Assembly (NCBI GenBank): GCA_024364735.1
Contig: JAGFNQ010002581.1
Location: forward strand, 62,001-126,000
Length of the DNA: 64,000 nucleotides
Reading direction: 5' to 3'
From: Boesenbergia rotunda
Lineage: Eukaryota > Streptophyta > Magnoliopsida > Zingiberales > Zingiberaceae
In this document: in pieces, positions 46,054 through 58,997 of the stretch
Layout: each line of letters begins with the position of its first letter
Numbering within the stretch: position 1 is the first letter of the stretch
Notes under the pieces: generated by a model
Database searches by the model: none
Told to the model about the DNA's origin: nothing
The model's input: the letters and a program-made list of their open reading frames with translations, nothing else
Program-made: the position numbers and the translations under genes

Positions 46054-47026
46054 TGTTGGATACGATTTTGCAAATCAAAATTTTGATGCCATCGATCGTT
46101 GAAAGTCAAGTTTGACTTCAAAATCGAAATATACGTTTTGCGTAGATAAATCTGGACTATTTATTTGCTCAAAATCGATTAAGGGTGAATGAAAAATTAA
46201 TTGTTCAAGATATGCTCAAATGAACATTAAGGAAAAAGATGGGGCTTTAGTTCCACATTGCTAACCGGCGAGAGCCAGTGTTTCTTTATATGTGTTCCTG
46301 TGCTAATGTTGTTAATACAAAAGCACAGGAGGTCTCTACCCTTGGGCGAGCAGGTGTTCGCACCTGCGAGCCCGCCACCCCCCACGCGCGTGCACGCACA
46401 ATGGGCGTTTTGTTGGCGCACTTTGCACTTTGCACTTCGCACGTACGCATCATCGCGAGAAGCATTGAGGAGGTTTAATTTATTTATGCTCTACGTGGCA
46501 ATGACGTGTCGTGATCAGGTGGCGCCACGTTGTATGTCGGCGACGAGGCAGTGCCTATGTGGCACGTGACTGTGTAGAGAATGATAACTGGATTAGGCGA
46601 ATAGATGGTGGTCGTCGGATCAAAAATCTGGAGCATCGGATTCGAATCTGACTGTGAAGAGGGAGGATGGAACTGAGGCGTTGGATTAAATGTTCTAATC
46701 TGCGGCTGATCAGATTAAGGGACGAGATTAAAAGACCTTTAAAGGGTTATACCCTTTCGTTATGAACGGTCCAGATCTGTCCGAACCAAAGGGTACTTAC
46801 CTCTTCACTCAATATAAATAGATCCCTCCACTTGATCATTTCATTCATTCAAGCATTGCAATCTAAAAGCATTCACACTCATCCATCTTATGCATTAAGA
46901 GTCCAAAAAGCATATGGAAAGATTCGTCGATCTCGGAATTTGAAGTGCTACTATTCCGAGATGATGTCGTTATATCTTAGAAACGAATTGATGCTATCCG
47001 TGAGCACCAGTAGCGGAGCAATATCA
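46054..47026 (+). mobile_element. 3' LTR of the copia element (right end uncertain)
   Basis: Begins TGTTGGATACGATTTTGC immediately after the purine tract. Contains a TATA box (CAATATAAATAG, about 46810-46821). The right end is near GGAGCAATATCA (about 47026), where minus-strand gag sequence of another element begins. No matching 5' LTR remains in the window, so the end is an estimate. Confidence 0.7.
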
Positions 47027-47374
47027 TTTTACGGAGACTTCGAACCTTTCGGATCTCGCCTGCTCTTCAAACAACTCATGAAGATGGAAGATGATGGTAT
47101 AAGCATCCATATGCTCATGCTGCTTTTGCAACTCAGGTACCATAGAGGCTAGCATGATGCAACTCACAAGTTCAGAATCGGTCACATGTTTCTGATAGGC
47201 CACTAACTGGTCTGGAGTTGCACCTTCCGGAGGATGGTTGGGAAGTTGATCTTCAAGGACATAGGCAAGTTTCTCTGCCTTGAGGACTATCCTCAGGTTT
47301 CAAAGTCAGTCCATGAAGTTTGGCCCAGTCAGTTTATTGGTGTCCAAAATGGAACGCAAGTTTAGAGAAGACAT
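47027..47374 (-). pseudogene. Partial copia gag (UBN2-type), truncated, with stops
   Basis: On the minus strand, from the ATG at 47374: MSSLNLRSILDTNKLTGPNF, then KAEKLAYVLEDQLPNHPPEG, VTDSELVSCIMLASMVPELQ and LHELFEEQARSERFEVS, a typical Ty1/copia gag N-terminal region. Two TGA codons interrupt the block after NFMD where relatives read MDWLRNLR; both fit cytosine-deamination changes (TGG or CGA to TGA). Similarity stops at the junction with the plus-strand LTR near 47027. Confidence 0.85.
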
Positions 47375-49050
47375 GATCAAGTGATTAACCTAGAAATACA
47401 AATTGAGCTTATGTGAGAAGAATGATAAAGAATGTATCAATATACATTAATTAAAAATCCTATTTATTTTTCAAATTGAATAACTCTTTTTATCAATTCG
47501 GGAGATTGTAGGAACATCTCCAAATAGGTTGATATCCAACCATAGATAAGAACAACCATGGCTGTGGCCATCAAGTTATTCTTAGCTATGAAGGTAGGTA
47601 ATTATACCGATTACATATCACATATATGTAACTATCACTTTATGCTATCAACTAATTGAATGCTTGTATAAATCATTGGGTTGTTAACTCATTAACAAGT
47701 ATGCGACATTATACATAGCACCCAACTGCACCTCTCTTTGCATCGACCTTGGCTGTGGCACAACAAATCGATGCTCTAAGCTTAAGGCTGACCCATTAAT
47801 CAAGACATAGTTTTAATATGGTTGGAGCTCATTCAATCGTTTAGTCAGGCTTAGATGTGTCCAACAACCAAAACTAAGGATTGACCTCTGACTCCAACTA
47901 TATTATTCGTAAACTAATTCCATGGTTTGAACATGTTGAGGTTCAAGCCGGGCATGGATGTGTCCATCAACCCAAACGAGAAACAAAACTACGATTCTAA
48001 CCATATTAATGGAAGGTGTTGGCCTTAATATTTTGTAAAAGATTTTGGGTCTCATCCTTTCTTTTCTAAGCACATTCATGACATATAATTATGTCATGAC
48101 TAACGATTTTCTTAATAAAGTATGTATGTGACTTAATTTATCAAGTCCCATGAATTGAATTAGGAACCGGATTTCCTAATTCTAATTTCATACTTTATTA
48201 AAGGAATTGTTTTGGGAAACAATTTCCTAAATTGTCATAATCAATTTCGGAAATAATATGTTTAAGACTTTGATTTCTCTAAATCAAATCTTATTAAATT
48301 AAGAGACAATTCCCTTAATTCAACCACATATTATTTTCATGAAAATCTCATTTAAGAAACTCTATAGGAAACCATTTTCCTAATTAATTTTGGAGACAAC
48401 AATATGTAAGAGCATCACCTCTTAAATCATATTTTATTCAACCGTTTTCTAAGGGTGGCTCCCCGAGGCTCAGATACCCAAAGAAAAGTAATTTGTCGTA
48501 AATCCAATTTGGTCCACTTCGGAAGCGTAACCAAATTAAACATGACAATTTCATTTAAAATTGAGAAATTAAATTACAACAACTAACTTTAAATTGGACG
48601 GCTCCCCGAGGCTCAATCCAAAATAAAGAATTTTGTTGTCAATTTAAAAACCAATTCAAATTTAATTGTCAATTAATTGTCCATAAATTTGTCTAGACTT
48701 TCTTGAAAGAAAGTGCCCAAAATTGCGAGATTTCATAATAGGTTTTCAGAATAATTGTAAGTTTCTGGTACAAAGAAAACTTACATATTTCCAAAATTGA
48801 AAAATTTCTAAAATAGAAAATTTCCAAAATTGGAAAGTTTCCAAAGATAGGAAGTTTTCACAATTATCATAAAATTTCAGAAACTAGGATATTTCAAACG
48901 TTTGCGAAATTTCATGAGGCTTTCCAAACTTTGAAATTCCTAAATCTAAAACTTATAATAATTGGAAAATTTCCATAATTGAAAATTTTTCCAAAATTGA
49001 GATTATGACAAAGTTTTCCGCAAAACAATTATATGATTATGTCGAACACT
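47375..49050 (-). mobile_element. Long untranslated leader of the minus-strand copia element
   Basis: About 1.7 kb between the primer-binding site and the gag ATG. AT-rich, with two copies of GGCTCCCCGAGGCTCA (about 48460 and 48600) and many degenerate TTTCCAAAATTG repeats at 48780-48990. No coding sequence is recognised. Confidence 0.65.
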
Positions 49051-49068
49051 AACCTGGCTCTGATACCA
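49051..49068 (-). other. Primer-binding site (initiator tRNA-Met type)
   Basis: On the minus strand TGGTATCAGAGCCAGGTT starts one base after the LTR end ...CCCAACA. This is the classic plant copia PBS complementary to the 3' end of initiator tRNA-Met. Confidence 0.92.
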
Positions 49069-49069
49069 C

Positions 49070-51308
49070 TGTTGGGACCGGGTGCATGTTGACAAGGATA
49101 CGGGTTCGTAAAATTTTAAATTTTTACGTGCAGCGGAAGAATTAGCATAAAATAATTTCTCAAATTATTTTAACCACGTATATAGCATGCAACCTTATGA
49201 TGTGTGGACATGATCATAAATTAAAACTTTGCGGAAAAGTAAACTAATTTACTTTGTACCTCGCGTAACTCGTAGAAAGGGACGAGATCCAACCGTAGCG
49301 TCCCTTGGAAGCTCCGCCTCTATTCGCGTCCACGCCGAGTTCTCTTCGGGATGACTTCGCAAAGTCACGAGTTTTGTGCCGACGAGAACTACTAGATTCT
49401 CCAAAGACACAACTAGAAAATCAAGAGAGAATGATGGAAACTAACCACCAAGTAACGGAATCAAAATTCCGGAAAGGAAGGAAGGAATCGCGATCCGCTT
49501 CTTCTTCTTCTTCGGCACGAACTTGGTGGAGGAAACTCACGGGCACCCTAGGTGCTTGCGCCGGCCCTAGGGGAGGAGAGAGAGCCGGCCCTAGAGAGAG
49601 AGAGAGTTAGAGAGAGAGAGGGAGAGAGTTAATCTCTTGATCAATCTATTAAGGAAATCAAGCCTAGCCTTGGTTCCTTTATATAGTAACCTCTCCCTTG
49701 CCAAGTCTCCCCTTTAACGGAATTTTTCATAAGAAATTTATCCTATAAATTTTCTTTATGAATTATTCCGTTTAAACCAAGTTTTATTATAACTAATTTT
49801 ATAATAAAACAAATACATCTCTCCTTTTATTATGGAATAAATTTTACAAGAAATTTATAAAATTTCTTATTATGAAAAAATCAATTCATAATTGATTTTA
49901 TAAAATTAAAATAAACCATTCCATGGATCATTTTAATTTCCATAAAAAGAATAAATTTCTATAAATTTATTTATATAAATTTCTTTATACAAATTTATTT
50001 ATCCATAATTTATAAAACAAATCGTGCTAGATTTATTTTATTAATTAAACCAATTAAATTGGTTTCTCCCCAATGATGTGGCCGGCCAAACCAAAGGGGG
50101 TTGGCACCCTCTTTGGCCGGCCAAACCGAGCCGAACCGATCGCGAATTAAACTCATTTAATTCGCCCAATAAGCCTTCAAAAGACTTAGCCATTTTTAGC
50201 TTCCGTTGCGCCTCTGACTAACTCAGATTCGACTTATTTCTCTTGATCGGAAAATCCAATTTTCAACTCGTTTTAAATCCCTCGGATTACTCGTAGTACG
50301 TGTGACTAAATAGGCTTTCAATTTATGTTGGCCGTCTATAATCAACTAATTATAGAACGATCATGAGTGACACCTAGTAGTACATCATGACCCCCAATTA
50401 ATCGAAAGATCAACGGTTGACCTCAGAAGTAATTCTGAAACCCTTCAGCAACTCTAATGAATCGTGCCCCATTCCCTTCACCATCTTATACCCACTTGGT
50501 TCAGGACATGGTCTGTGTGTGTCAGTCCCCACTAGGCTGACTACGTCACACCTAGCCCAAGTAGTGTCTTTCTCGTCCTTCGGATTTCTAATTACTCTCA
50601 TGTATTTAAGAGACTCATACTCTAAACATGACATGCTCTGGCCAGAGGCTTTGAGTAACAATTCGACGATAGGCCTGGGTATACATCTCCTCGCAAGGAG
50701 TGGTGAATCCTTTGTAGGCTGTTCAAACATCTTCGGGCACTTCGGCTTATACCCAATCATCCTGGGTCCACACCTCCTTGGAGATGCTTGCTTAAGATGT
50801 TAAAGTATAAGTCTCCATGACCAAGATGACTTGAACACCGCAAGTCAAAGGAACATCGCACTTAAGCTGCAGTAAAACTTCATTGACATATCTTTATGTA
50901 GATTACCATATGAAGTTTTACGGCTAGTCACTCCAATGAACTAGTTCCCTTAACTAGCATCCATGTTTATCTCCGGACATCCCAATGTCACCAGCCAGTG
51001 AGAATCAGCTGATTAGAGAATAACCCATGCTAGTCTCAACAGAATTGATAGTGTCCGTATTTATCAATTCATCGACTAGGGATATTTTCAATACTTCACA
51101 ATTGCACATGTAGAGATAATCACTAGTTGTGATCTCATCACAAATTCTCTTATGCTGTGCATTGTATTGCGGACATTCAGTAGATGAGTTTAAGATCCCA
51201 ATCAAATACACAAATATGTATACTCAAATAGTGAATTATCATTTATTAAAATAAATGTTTACAATCATAAGGCGATTGCCTTAGGACACTTCTCTCATAT
51301 CACTAACA
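49070..51308 (-). mobile_element. 5' LTR of the minus-strand copia element (2.24 kb)
   Basis: On the minus strand it starts TGTTAGTGATATGAGAGAAG at 51308 and ends ...CCCAACA at 49070, beside the PBS. A TATA box (ACTATATAAAGGAACC) lies near 49687. The outer flank at 51309 is the 84-bp minisatellite, so this element inserted into that array. The opposite end of the element is truncated. Confidence 0.88.
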
Positions 51309-51433
51309 CATGGTGCTGCGGATGTCCGCCCAAGAGCTGCTAAACCCTACTACCTCGTAGTGTTGTCGATGCCTGACCAGGAGCTGTCAAAACCCTACTA
51401 CCTCGCGGTGCTACAAATGCCCGAGCTGAGTAG
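51309..51433 (+). repeat. 84-bp minisatellite, left portion
   Basis: Contains GGTGCTGCGGATGTCCGCC, AAGAGCTGCTAAACCCTACT and CTCGCGGTGCTACAAATGCC, belonging to the same array as 54404-55005. It ends with AGTAG, the target duplication of the solo LTR at 51434. Confidence 0.9.
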
Positions 51434-54403
51434 TGTTGAGATCGATGGCACGGCTAGAGGGGGTGAATAGCTCGATCACCCCAATTCGATTTCTCCCTAC
51501 AATGTTAGCACAAGCAGATGCTTAATCTAATAATTAAATCAATGCTAACACGTTACCGATTATGTGGTTCGGAGATTGCTTGCTCCTACTCCACGGCGTG
51601 TCCTTAATGTGAACGAACCCTTGATCCTGTTAGATGTGTATACTGAAAGACATGCTTCTTTTATATATATGAACATCTTTATTTTGAAAAGAGAATCACA
51701 ACTACACTAGGTGCCTGTTTATATTAGTACATGCATGAAGTCCAATTACTTTGCATTGTAGATAACATGGTGTGTGGTGTCACACGGAAGATCATGTTAT
51801 CAATTCCTTGCTTAGTATAAATAGAGGCCCACAACCGAGATGGAATTGGACAACCCATCGGAATGGTTGTAGTGTAATTAGGTGTGGTTGGTCTTGACCA
51901 TAGGATTACACTAGTGTGCTTTGAGTACATTGAGCAGGACCAAAACACGAGGTTATCCAATTTGTACTGACTTGATAATTGGATAGGACCTCAGACTTTA
52001 TTATGGAGTACGATCCCTTAATCCCGATATAATAACGGGCATATATTATTAACTATTATTTCTTTAATTTACCAATGGGCGAGATCTATTCTGTTAGATC
52101 GATAGGCCCGGTAAGTTGGGAGATAATATTAATAATATGATGTGTCGTTGATTATTGACGGAATCCGTGTCCTGGTGAGTCGGCTTGATGATGCCCCCTT
52201 GATGAGCTCGAAAGGTTCATCATGCTAAACCCTGCAGGTGGATTTAATCCGGCATGATGATAAGGTCGAGTGGTACTAGTCAAGGATCCAGAAGTTAATT
52301 AATTTAAATTGTCAGTAATTTAATTAATTAACGGGCATTCGAAATCTTAAACACGGGGGGATGGATGACTTGTAATAAGTGGAACTCATATGTAAATATG
52401 GGGGTTGATGAGGTAATTCAATGAGGACCCTTTAGTGGAATGGATCCTCATTAATGGACCGGGTCCATTAGCAGGCCAAGATCCAACTCCTCCTCATGGT
52501 CCCTATCGTAGCCCTATAAATACCCCATGGTGGCATGGAACCAAATTGATGGTTAATCCAATAGATCACAAGAAACCCTAGCCTCAACTCTTCTCTCCTC
52601 TCTCTCTCTTTCTCACCCTCGTTTCACTCTGCGGCGCCGAACGGAAGAAATTAATTTTGTTCTTCTCGAATGAATTGCAACGCATGCAATTTCAATTAAC
52701 AGCATGTGTTTCTTCTCCAATTAACTGCATGTAATTAATCTATTTCTTCTAAAATTAATTGCATGTGTTTCGTCTCCAATTAATTGTATTGCTCTCCATG
52801 CGATTAATTGATTTGCATGCAATTAATCCTTTTCCGTCTCCTATTAATTGCATTGCTTGCAAATCATCCTCGAGGCAACCTGTGGATGTGAGGCGTGGAG
52901 AAAAAGTTGCATATGCAACTTTACTTGGAGAAGAAGGTTGCTTGCGCAACCTGTGGAGGTGAGGTGTGAGCAACAGGAAGGTTGTTCACGCAACCTGCCT
53001 TCCTGTGTAGAAGGCGAGAGCCTTCTTCGTGAGCAGGATCCTTCCGTGTGGAGAAGAAGACACAGCTCGGGCGCTGGTGGTGGAGAAAAGAGGAGTTATA
53101 GGATTTGTGTTTGGATTACCTTCTTCTTGGAGTGGCCGGCAGCATTCCTTTGGTTAGGGATTGGTTGGCGCAAGGAGAAGCAATTGACTTGGTGACCACG
53201 GATCTTGGTAGATCGTCGCCCACACGACGTCCAAGAGGGGAGGGTCATACGATAGAAGATCGTAAGGTAACGGAAGGTATATTCTTCCCTGGCTCCTTAT
53301 GTTCTTATTTTGTGCCTTACTTATTTGCCTCGTCATTTCATGTTTGTTATTTAATTATTTTGATTGCGTATCATAGTCAATAATTATTTAACTGGACCCC
53401 GACCATAAACACAAAAGCCGGCGATCAACTCGTCGCCTTTTCCGCGGTCGAACGGTCGAGCAAATTGCAAGACCAATTTTGGTAATTGGCTAAGTTGCAA
53501 TTTGAATCGTTCGATACGGCACGAGACGGTCGATGGTAAACGACACTCTATTCAGATTAAATTTTTTAATCCGTAGGCATAGAGAGGTCTCTCGGATCGA
53601 CCAGGTATCCGCTTAGGAAACCCACCAAGCAATACCCAACAGATCCTTCGGTGGATCACGCCCTGGCAACCTTCAACTAAGTCTTTTTCCTTCTCGGTGG
53701 AGAACAACCTCTCACAATCCTTCTTCCTCCTTACAAGATGAAGCTAGGGTTTTGGGAGGAAGACTGAGAACTTGGAGCTTGAACACTTGAGCACTAGAAG
53801 AAAGATCTTACAATGAAGAGCTAACTTTTCTTTAGTCTCAAGCTCCACTTTAAATTGTGGAGAAAGTTGTTAACAAACAACTCAACCCCAACACCAGGGC
53901 CAGTCGACTGATGCTCAACCAATGGCTAGTCTAACGGTTCTATTTTTTAGCAGACCAGTCGACTGATTTTTCTGTGAGTTTCCACTCTGCGCTAGCAGTC
54001 AACTGACTCCTCTTGCAGTCGACTGCCCAGCTTACAAGTTCACTCAAACTCACTCCGAAGTGCATCCTTCGCGTATGCCTTGAAATCCACTCCCTTGGCT
54101 TGCCCCTTGAAGTTCTCTTCCTTTGGCTCTCGTCCCTCAGATGCGCACACAAGCCTGCAGCTTGTCTCCATGTCATCCTTCGCATATGTCTTTGAACTCT
54201 ACTTCCTCGGCTTGCCCTTGAAGTCCTCTTCCTTGGCTCTCGTCCCTCTGATGCTTCACTCCGTTACTCCATATGTGATTCACCAAGTCCTGCACGACTC
54301 AATCACACATATCAAATCAACATGAAAACCTAACTTAATCATATTGACACACACATCAAAACTCATGATCTACCCGATCAACCTTGGGTCGATTGCACCA
54401 ACA
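51434..54403 (-). mobile_element. Solo LTR, Sirevirus-like, minus orientation, duplication AGTAG
   Basis: On the minus strand it begins TGTTGGTGCAATCGACCCAA and ends with CTATTCACCCCCTCTAGCC then CATCGATCTCAACA. Flanks are AGTAG at 51429-51433 and 54404-54408. Its own length is about 951 bp once the nested solo LTR (51628-53641) and one GATCC are removed. It includes several AGTCGACTG motifs (53890-54030). Confidence 0.93.
51628..53641 (+). mobile_element. Nested solo LTR, 2014 bp, duplication GATCC
   Basis: Starts TGTTAGATGTGTATACTG and ends GCAATACCCAACA, with GATCC at 51623-51627 and 53642-53646. A TATA box (CCTATAAATACCCC) is at about 52513. Inserted into the minus-strand solo LTR, so it is the younger of the two. 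Open frames inside it show no family match. Confidence 0.93.
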
Positions 54404-55005
54404 AGTAGGCATGGTCGTGGTGCTACGGATGCCCGACCAGGAGCTGCTAAAACCCTACTATCTTGCGGTGCTGTGGATGCCTGAGGTGAGCATGCTTGGT
54501 CGTGGTGCCGCAGATGCCCGGCCAAGAGCTGATAAACCTTATTACCACGCGATGCTGCGGATGCCCGAGATGAGTAGACTTGGTCGTGATGCTGCAGATG
54601 CTCGACCAAGAGTTGTTAATCCCTACTACCTCGCGGTGCTGCGGATGTCCGAGGTGAGTAGGCCTGGTCATGGTGCTGTGGATGCCCGACATGCCCGAGG
54701 TGAGTAGGTCTGGCCGTGATGCAGCGGATGCCCGGCCAAGAGCTACTAAACCCTACTACCTCGCGATGCTGCAGATGCTCGAGATGAGTAGGCCTGGTCG
54801 TGGTGCTGCGGATGCCCGACCAGGAGCTGCTTAAACCCTACTGCCTCGCGGTGCTGCGGATGCCCGAGGTGAGTAGGCTTAGCCGTGGTGTTGTGGATGC
54901 CCGGCCAAGAGCTGCTAAACCCTACTACCTCACGGTGCTGCAGATGCCCAAGATGAGTAGGCCTGCTCACGGTACTACGGATGCCGGACCAGGAGCAACC
55001 TCGAA
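54404..55005 (+). repeat. 84-bp minisatellite, right portion
   Basis: About seven units of 84-85 bp, each containing GGTCGTGGTGCTGCGGATGC, CCAGGAGCTGCTAAACCCTA, CTCGCGGTGCTGCGGATGCC and GAGGTGAGTAG. One unit near 54660-54705 is shortened. Within a unit, GTGCTGCGGATGCCCGA occurs twice, showing an older half-unit duplication. Some units read open across their length by composition, but no protein family is recognised. Confidence 0.93.
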
Positions 55006-55950
55006 TGCCTAGACAACGGCCCAGCTAGCCCTACTAACTTTGACTGCGAACTTAAGGACATAGGAGGGGGAGGAAACTAGCATCTAGGGGACTAGGTATA
55101 AAGGAACGTTGTCAGACAGTGTAGGCAACCAGGATGGTTATTCATTTCCGGAGATCCCCTATCACGAAGTATACATGGAAGGTACAATCATTAGACCGCG
55201 CAAAGGAAACTGCTCCTTTGTCCGAGCTCTCCTTCATGGTCCCGGTCTATCTTATGGCTACGGAAGTAGAAGTCGTCTCCTTAGGGGCTACAACATCTTA
55301 GTCCTTTGCTTAAGATAACAGAACGCTAACTCAAGGTATAGTGGTCAACCGTTCAAGCATGAATACCCCTTCACAAAGTGACATGGGACTAGAGAGATGA
55401 GTACAAGAGAGATGAGTATAGGCATTCCAATACAAGATATTTACAAGCAGACTTAAAACAAAATCATGCAAAATTTCTTTTGATTCCAAACAGATGAGTG
55501 CATTACAAGTTCAGGGAAGAAAGGAAGACAAATTAGAAAGTAAAAAATACATAGCATGAGTTTGGGAAAAAGCTCATACAGCTCCTTATCTTCAGGAGGG
55601 AGCTCATCCCAAACTCCGCCTACACTCACGGAGATTCAAGTCGGCAGATGCTTTTGAAATCCCATCCCAATTATAGGTGATAATCACCTGGCCGTATATC
55701 ATAGGTGATAATCTCATCCCAATTAGATTATCACCTGGCCGTTTATCACTAACCTTCCAAACTGAACTCCGATACTTTGATGCTTTTGAAATCCAAGCAT
55801 TTGCCTGGAGATGCCAAGAGAAAATTAAGGAATTTGCCACGGAAAGAATTCGGAAAAACACTAATTCATAGATATTGTGTAACCTTTCAAAATAATGGGT
55901 CTTTCCAGGGAATCTACCTCTTATAATCTTTAAACTCTTGGGCAAGTTTG
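55006..55950. other. Unassigned intergenic DNA
   Basis: No gene is recognised. A short hairpin (GAGTTTGGGA...AGCTC against GAGCT...TCCCAAACTC) lies at about 55558-55616. A local duplication of GATAATCACCTGGCCGT / GATTATCACCTGGCCGT lies at about 55677-55745. Confidence 0.5.
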
Positions 55951-56794
55951 GTAAGCGGGAGCGAGGGCGCCACGGGGAAGCCGAAGCCGCATGTTAAGAC
56001 TGAAAACCCTAGCTTCGGCTGGGAAGGAAGATGAGAAGGAACTTCGCGCCACGGGGAGGAGGAGGCAGGGAGGGAGGGAGTTAGGGCTTCGGCTGAGAGG
56101 CTTTATGAGAAGGAACTTCGTGCCACGGGGAGGAGGGAGCGAGAACGCCATAGGGAGGCAGAGAGGAAGGAAGTTCGGCGAGGGAGAAGACGTCGAGGGA
56201 GGCTGGTGCGGCTTCGATGGTTTGGAGAGAAGGACTCGTGCGAAGACGGCGAGCGAGGGAGTTAGGGCTTCGTTCGTGTGAAAATTTAGTTGAGCGCTTT
56301 AAACGCTTGATTACGCGGACCTGCCACATGGACTTGCCACGAGGGCAGGTCCGCACGAGTCCTCAAGAACGGTCCGCAGGATCATCGGAGCCCTCCTCTA
56401 AGCTAGGGATTCGTTCCCTCTCATTCTCGTCGAATCATCGGAGCCCAGAGTGTCAACCAACTCCCTCTCTTCGCCCTCGTCCAAGCAGCGCATCCATCTC
56501 ATCGGATCATCGGAGCCCAGAGTGTCTGACCGGTCAAGATGACCGATCAGGCAATTGCCACCCCTCGTGAGTTCCATCCTATTTAAGCCCTTCCTCACGG
56601 ACCGTTGCGTGGACGACATCATGAGGCGAGCCATGGCCTGGTTCTTTGCCGCTGTCTCCTCCAGCACGCGACCAGCGCAGCGCCGTGCCACGCGATTAAT
56701 TTTTGCGTTCATTGCGACGCAGACCAGCGTAGCACCATGCCACACATGCGGTACGCAGGCAGTCCGCAGGAATCGATCCGCAGGCGATCAAAAT

Positions 56795-56857
<63 letters not shown>

Positions 56858-57694
56858 TAACGAATATGTTCGTGAGTTCACAAAATAAATATTATTAAAC
56901 TCGAGCTTGTCTCGATAATATTTTCAAGTTCAAAATCAAACTCGAACTCGACTCGTAAACTTAATCGAATAAAATTTTTTTCGAATCAAGATCCAAATTG
57001 CTCGTGAAAGATTTGGCTCCTCATAGGGGAGAAGCCACCCTTGGACTAGGGCAGGCTCCAATCCTATCTACTTTTAAAAAATAAAAATCAACCCCACAAC
57101 TCCACCAACTTGAGTTTTCAATTAAACCTGGGCAATATTTTGTTTTAGCATTTTCTAATTTTTATTTTTAAAAAAATACATTTTTTTAAAAAAATGATAA
57201 TTGGTTTGTTTTTTTCAATCATTTTTTAAAATAAAAAAATCATTTTTGAAAAAATTAGAAAATATCTAAAAATTATTTTTTAAAAAACTTTGGTTGCTTC
57301 ACCACCATGCACGGCCAGTCGAAGCATGCCAGCACTGATGCTGCTTTCTTGTCCCTACTCGCAGAAGTCCAAGGCAACCGTGACTTGACTATCACTACCG
57401 CGGCCTTCCTTCTCTTTAGCCACCGTCGACAAGCTGTCTCCAATCTCGTAGTACGTCTCACTGACAAGGCACAACTAAGTTCCTCTTTTCTCATCAATAT
57501 ATAGTTGTTTGAATTTGATAGAATCATATAGTTACTCCTCTATATATCTGTGATATATCCACAGTCTAGCGGAAGGGCATTATCTGCCAGGATCCTGATA
57601 AGTTTTTTGGATTTTTAATGGGCATTGTCGAATTTCACTTTTCCCCTAAAAAAATCATGAATTTTGATATATTTTTCTCCGTACTTGTGTCTAT
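55951..57694. other. GC-rich low-complexity block, (TA)n run, AT-rich spacer
   Basis: From 55990 to 56140 two imperfect direct repeats of about 75 bp share ATGAGAAGGAACTTCG and GCCACGGGGAGGA. At 56435-56525 TCATCGGAGCCCAGAGTGTC occurs twice. At 56320-56356 GCGGACCTGCC and GGCAGGTCCGC form a small hairpin. A (TA)n run covers about 56794-56850. No convincing gene is seen. Confidence 0.55.
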
Positions 57695-58582
57695 TCTTAT
57701 TTCGGCAATTTATCAAAGAGCGTACCTAAGAATTGGAAATTACCAATTCCGTATCATGGTTTATATTTTACCAAAGGGCGCAGACCTTTATGTGAACTTC
57801 CTCTTATACCCCTCCTTTTAACTACTGTCTTTCTCTTTCTCTCTCTCAGTAACAAATTTCGAGACATCCGTGCACATGCTTGTTCAGACTTTTATTTTAA
57901 AATAATATATTATGGAATCGGCGCTAAAAACGAAAGATAAAAACTAAAAAAATATTTCAGTTAAAACTTGATTAATATATAAACATTTTTTAATATTTCA
58001 GCCGATTGGTTAAAACTTTGATTAATATATAAATATTTTTCAGTAAAAACGTAAGGTAAATGATTTTTTAAAATTTGATTAATATTAATTAATATATTTA
58101 ATAATATTTAATAAATATATTAATATATAAAAAAATTTAAAAAAATATAAACTGATTTCAGGCCCACGTTGGGCCTGAAATTTTTTGATTTCAGGTCCGA
58201 CGTGGACTCAATTTTTTTCTATTTTAAAAATATATTAATATATAAAAAAACATATCAAAACACTTAATTTCAGATTCAAACGCAGGGTCTGAAGTCATCC
58301 CATGAGGATCTGAAGTTAAATAACTTCAGATCTTATAAATAATTAATTTAATAAATAATAATTAAATATAAAAAAATATTTTTAAAATTAAAAAATTTTG
58401 ACTTGGGCCCTCAGGCCATCAGTGAGGGCCTGAAGTCTGATGACTTCAGGCCCTCCATCATATTAAATATAAAAAAATATAAATTTTTTTTAAAAAAGGT
58501 ATAATATATAATTACATATTATTTATAATTTTTATAAAAAAGTATAATATATAATTACATAATAATAAAATATTATTATAAA

Positions 58583-58997
58583 GAAATCCAGATATGGGAG
58601 GTTCATTAGTGGGTTTTGGTCAAAACCCACTGATATTTCTAAACTATTCCTATTTCATTGGTGATATCTAATATATAGATGTTTGGACACCTAAAACATC
58701 ATCTCCTACCTCTACCCTCTCTATTCATATGGAGTTTTCAGAAATCCAGATATGATAGGTCCATCAGTGAGTTTTGGTCAAAACTCACTGATATTTCTAA
58801 ACTACTCCTATTGCATTGGTGATATAGAGTGTATAGATGTTTGGACACCTAAAACATCTTCTCCTAAGTCAACCCTGTCTATTGATATAGGGTTTTCAGA
58901 AATTCAGATATGGTAGGTCCATCAGTGAGTTTTGGTCAAAACCCATTGATATGGCTAAATTACTCCTATTGCATTGGTGATATCTAATATATAGATG
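58583..58997. repeat. 158-bp tandem units in the left arm
   Basis: Units beginning GAAATCCAGATATG start at 58583, 58741, 58899 and, after removing the nested LTR and one duplication copy, 61754; every step is exactly 158 bp. Each contains the near-palindrome GGGTTTTGGTCAAAACCC and GTTTGGACACCTAAAACATC. Confidence 0.92.

Noticed and set aside
46227..46569. Frames inside the copia 3' LTR
   Set aside because: They lie inside the LTR next to its TATA region; no gene is expected or recognised.
54404..55005. CRISPR-like regularly spaced repeats
   Set aside because: Repeats are contiguous 84-bp units without unique spacers, in a plant genome: a minisatellite.
54370..55012. Open frames across the minisatellite on both strands
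   Set aside because: They arise because the repeat unit length is near a multiple of three; no start context, splice structure or family match supports a protein.
55930..56570. Open frames in the GC-rich block on both strands
   Set aside because: Composition is Arg/Gly/Ser-rich on opposite strands at once, no domain is recognised, and direct repeats explain the openness.
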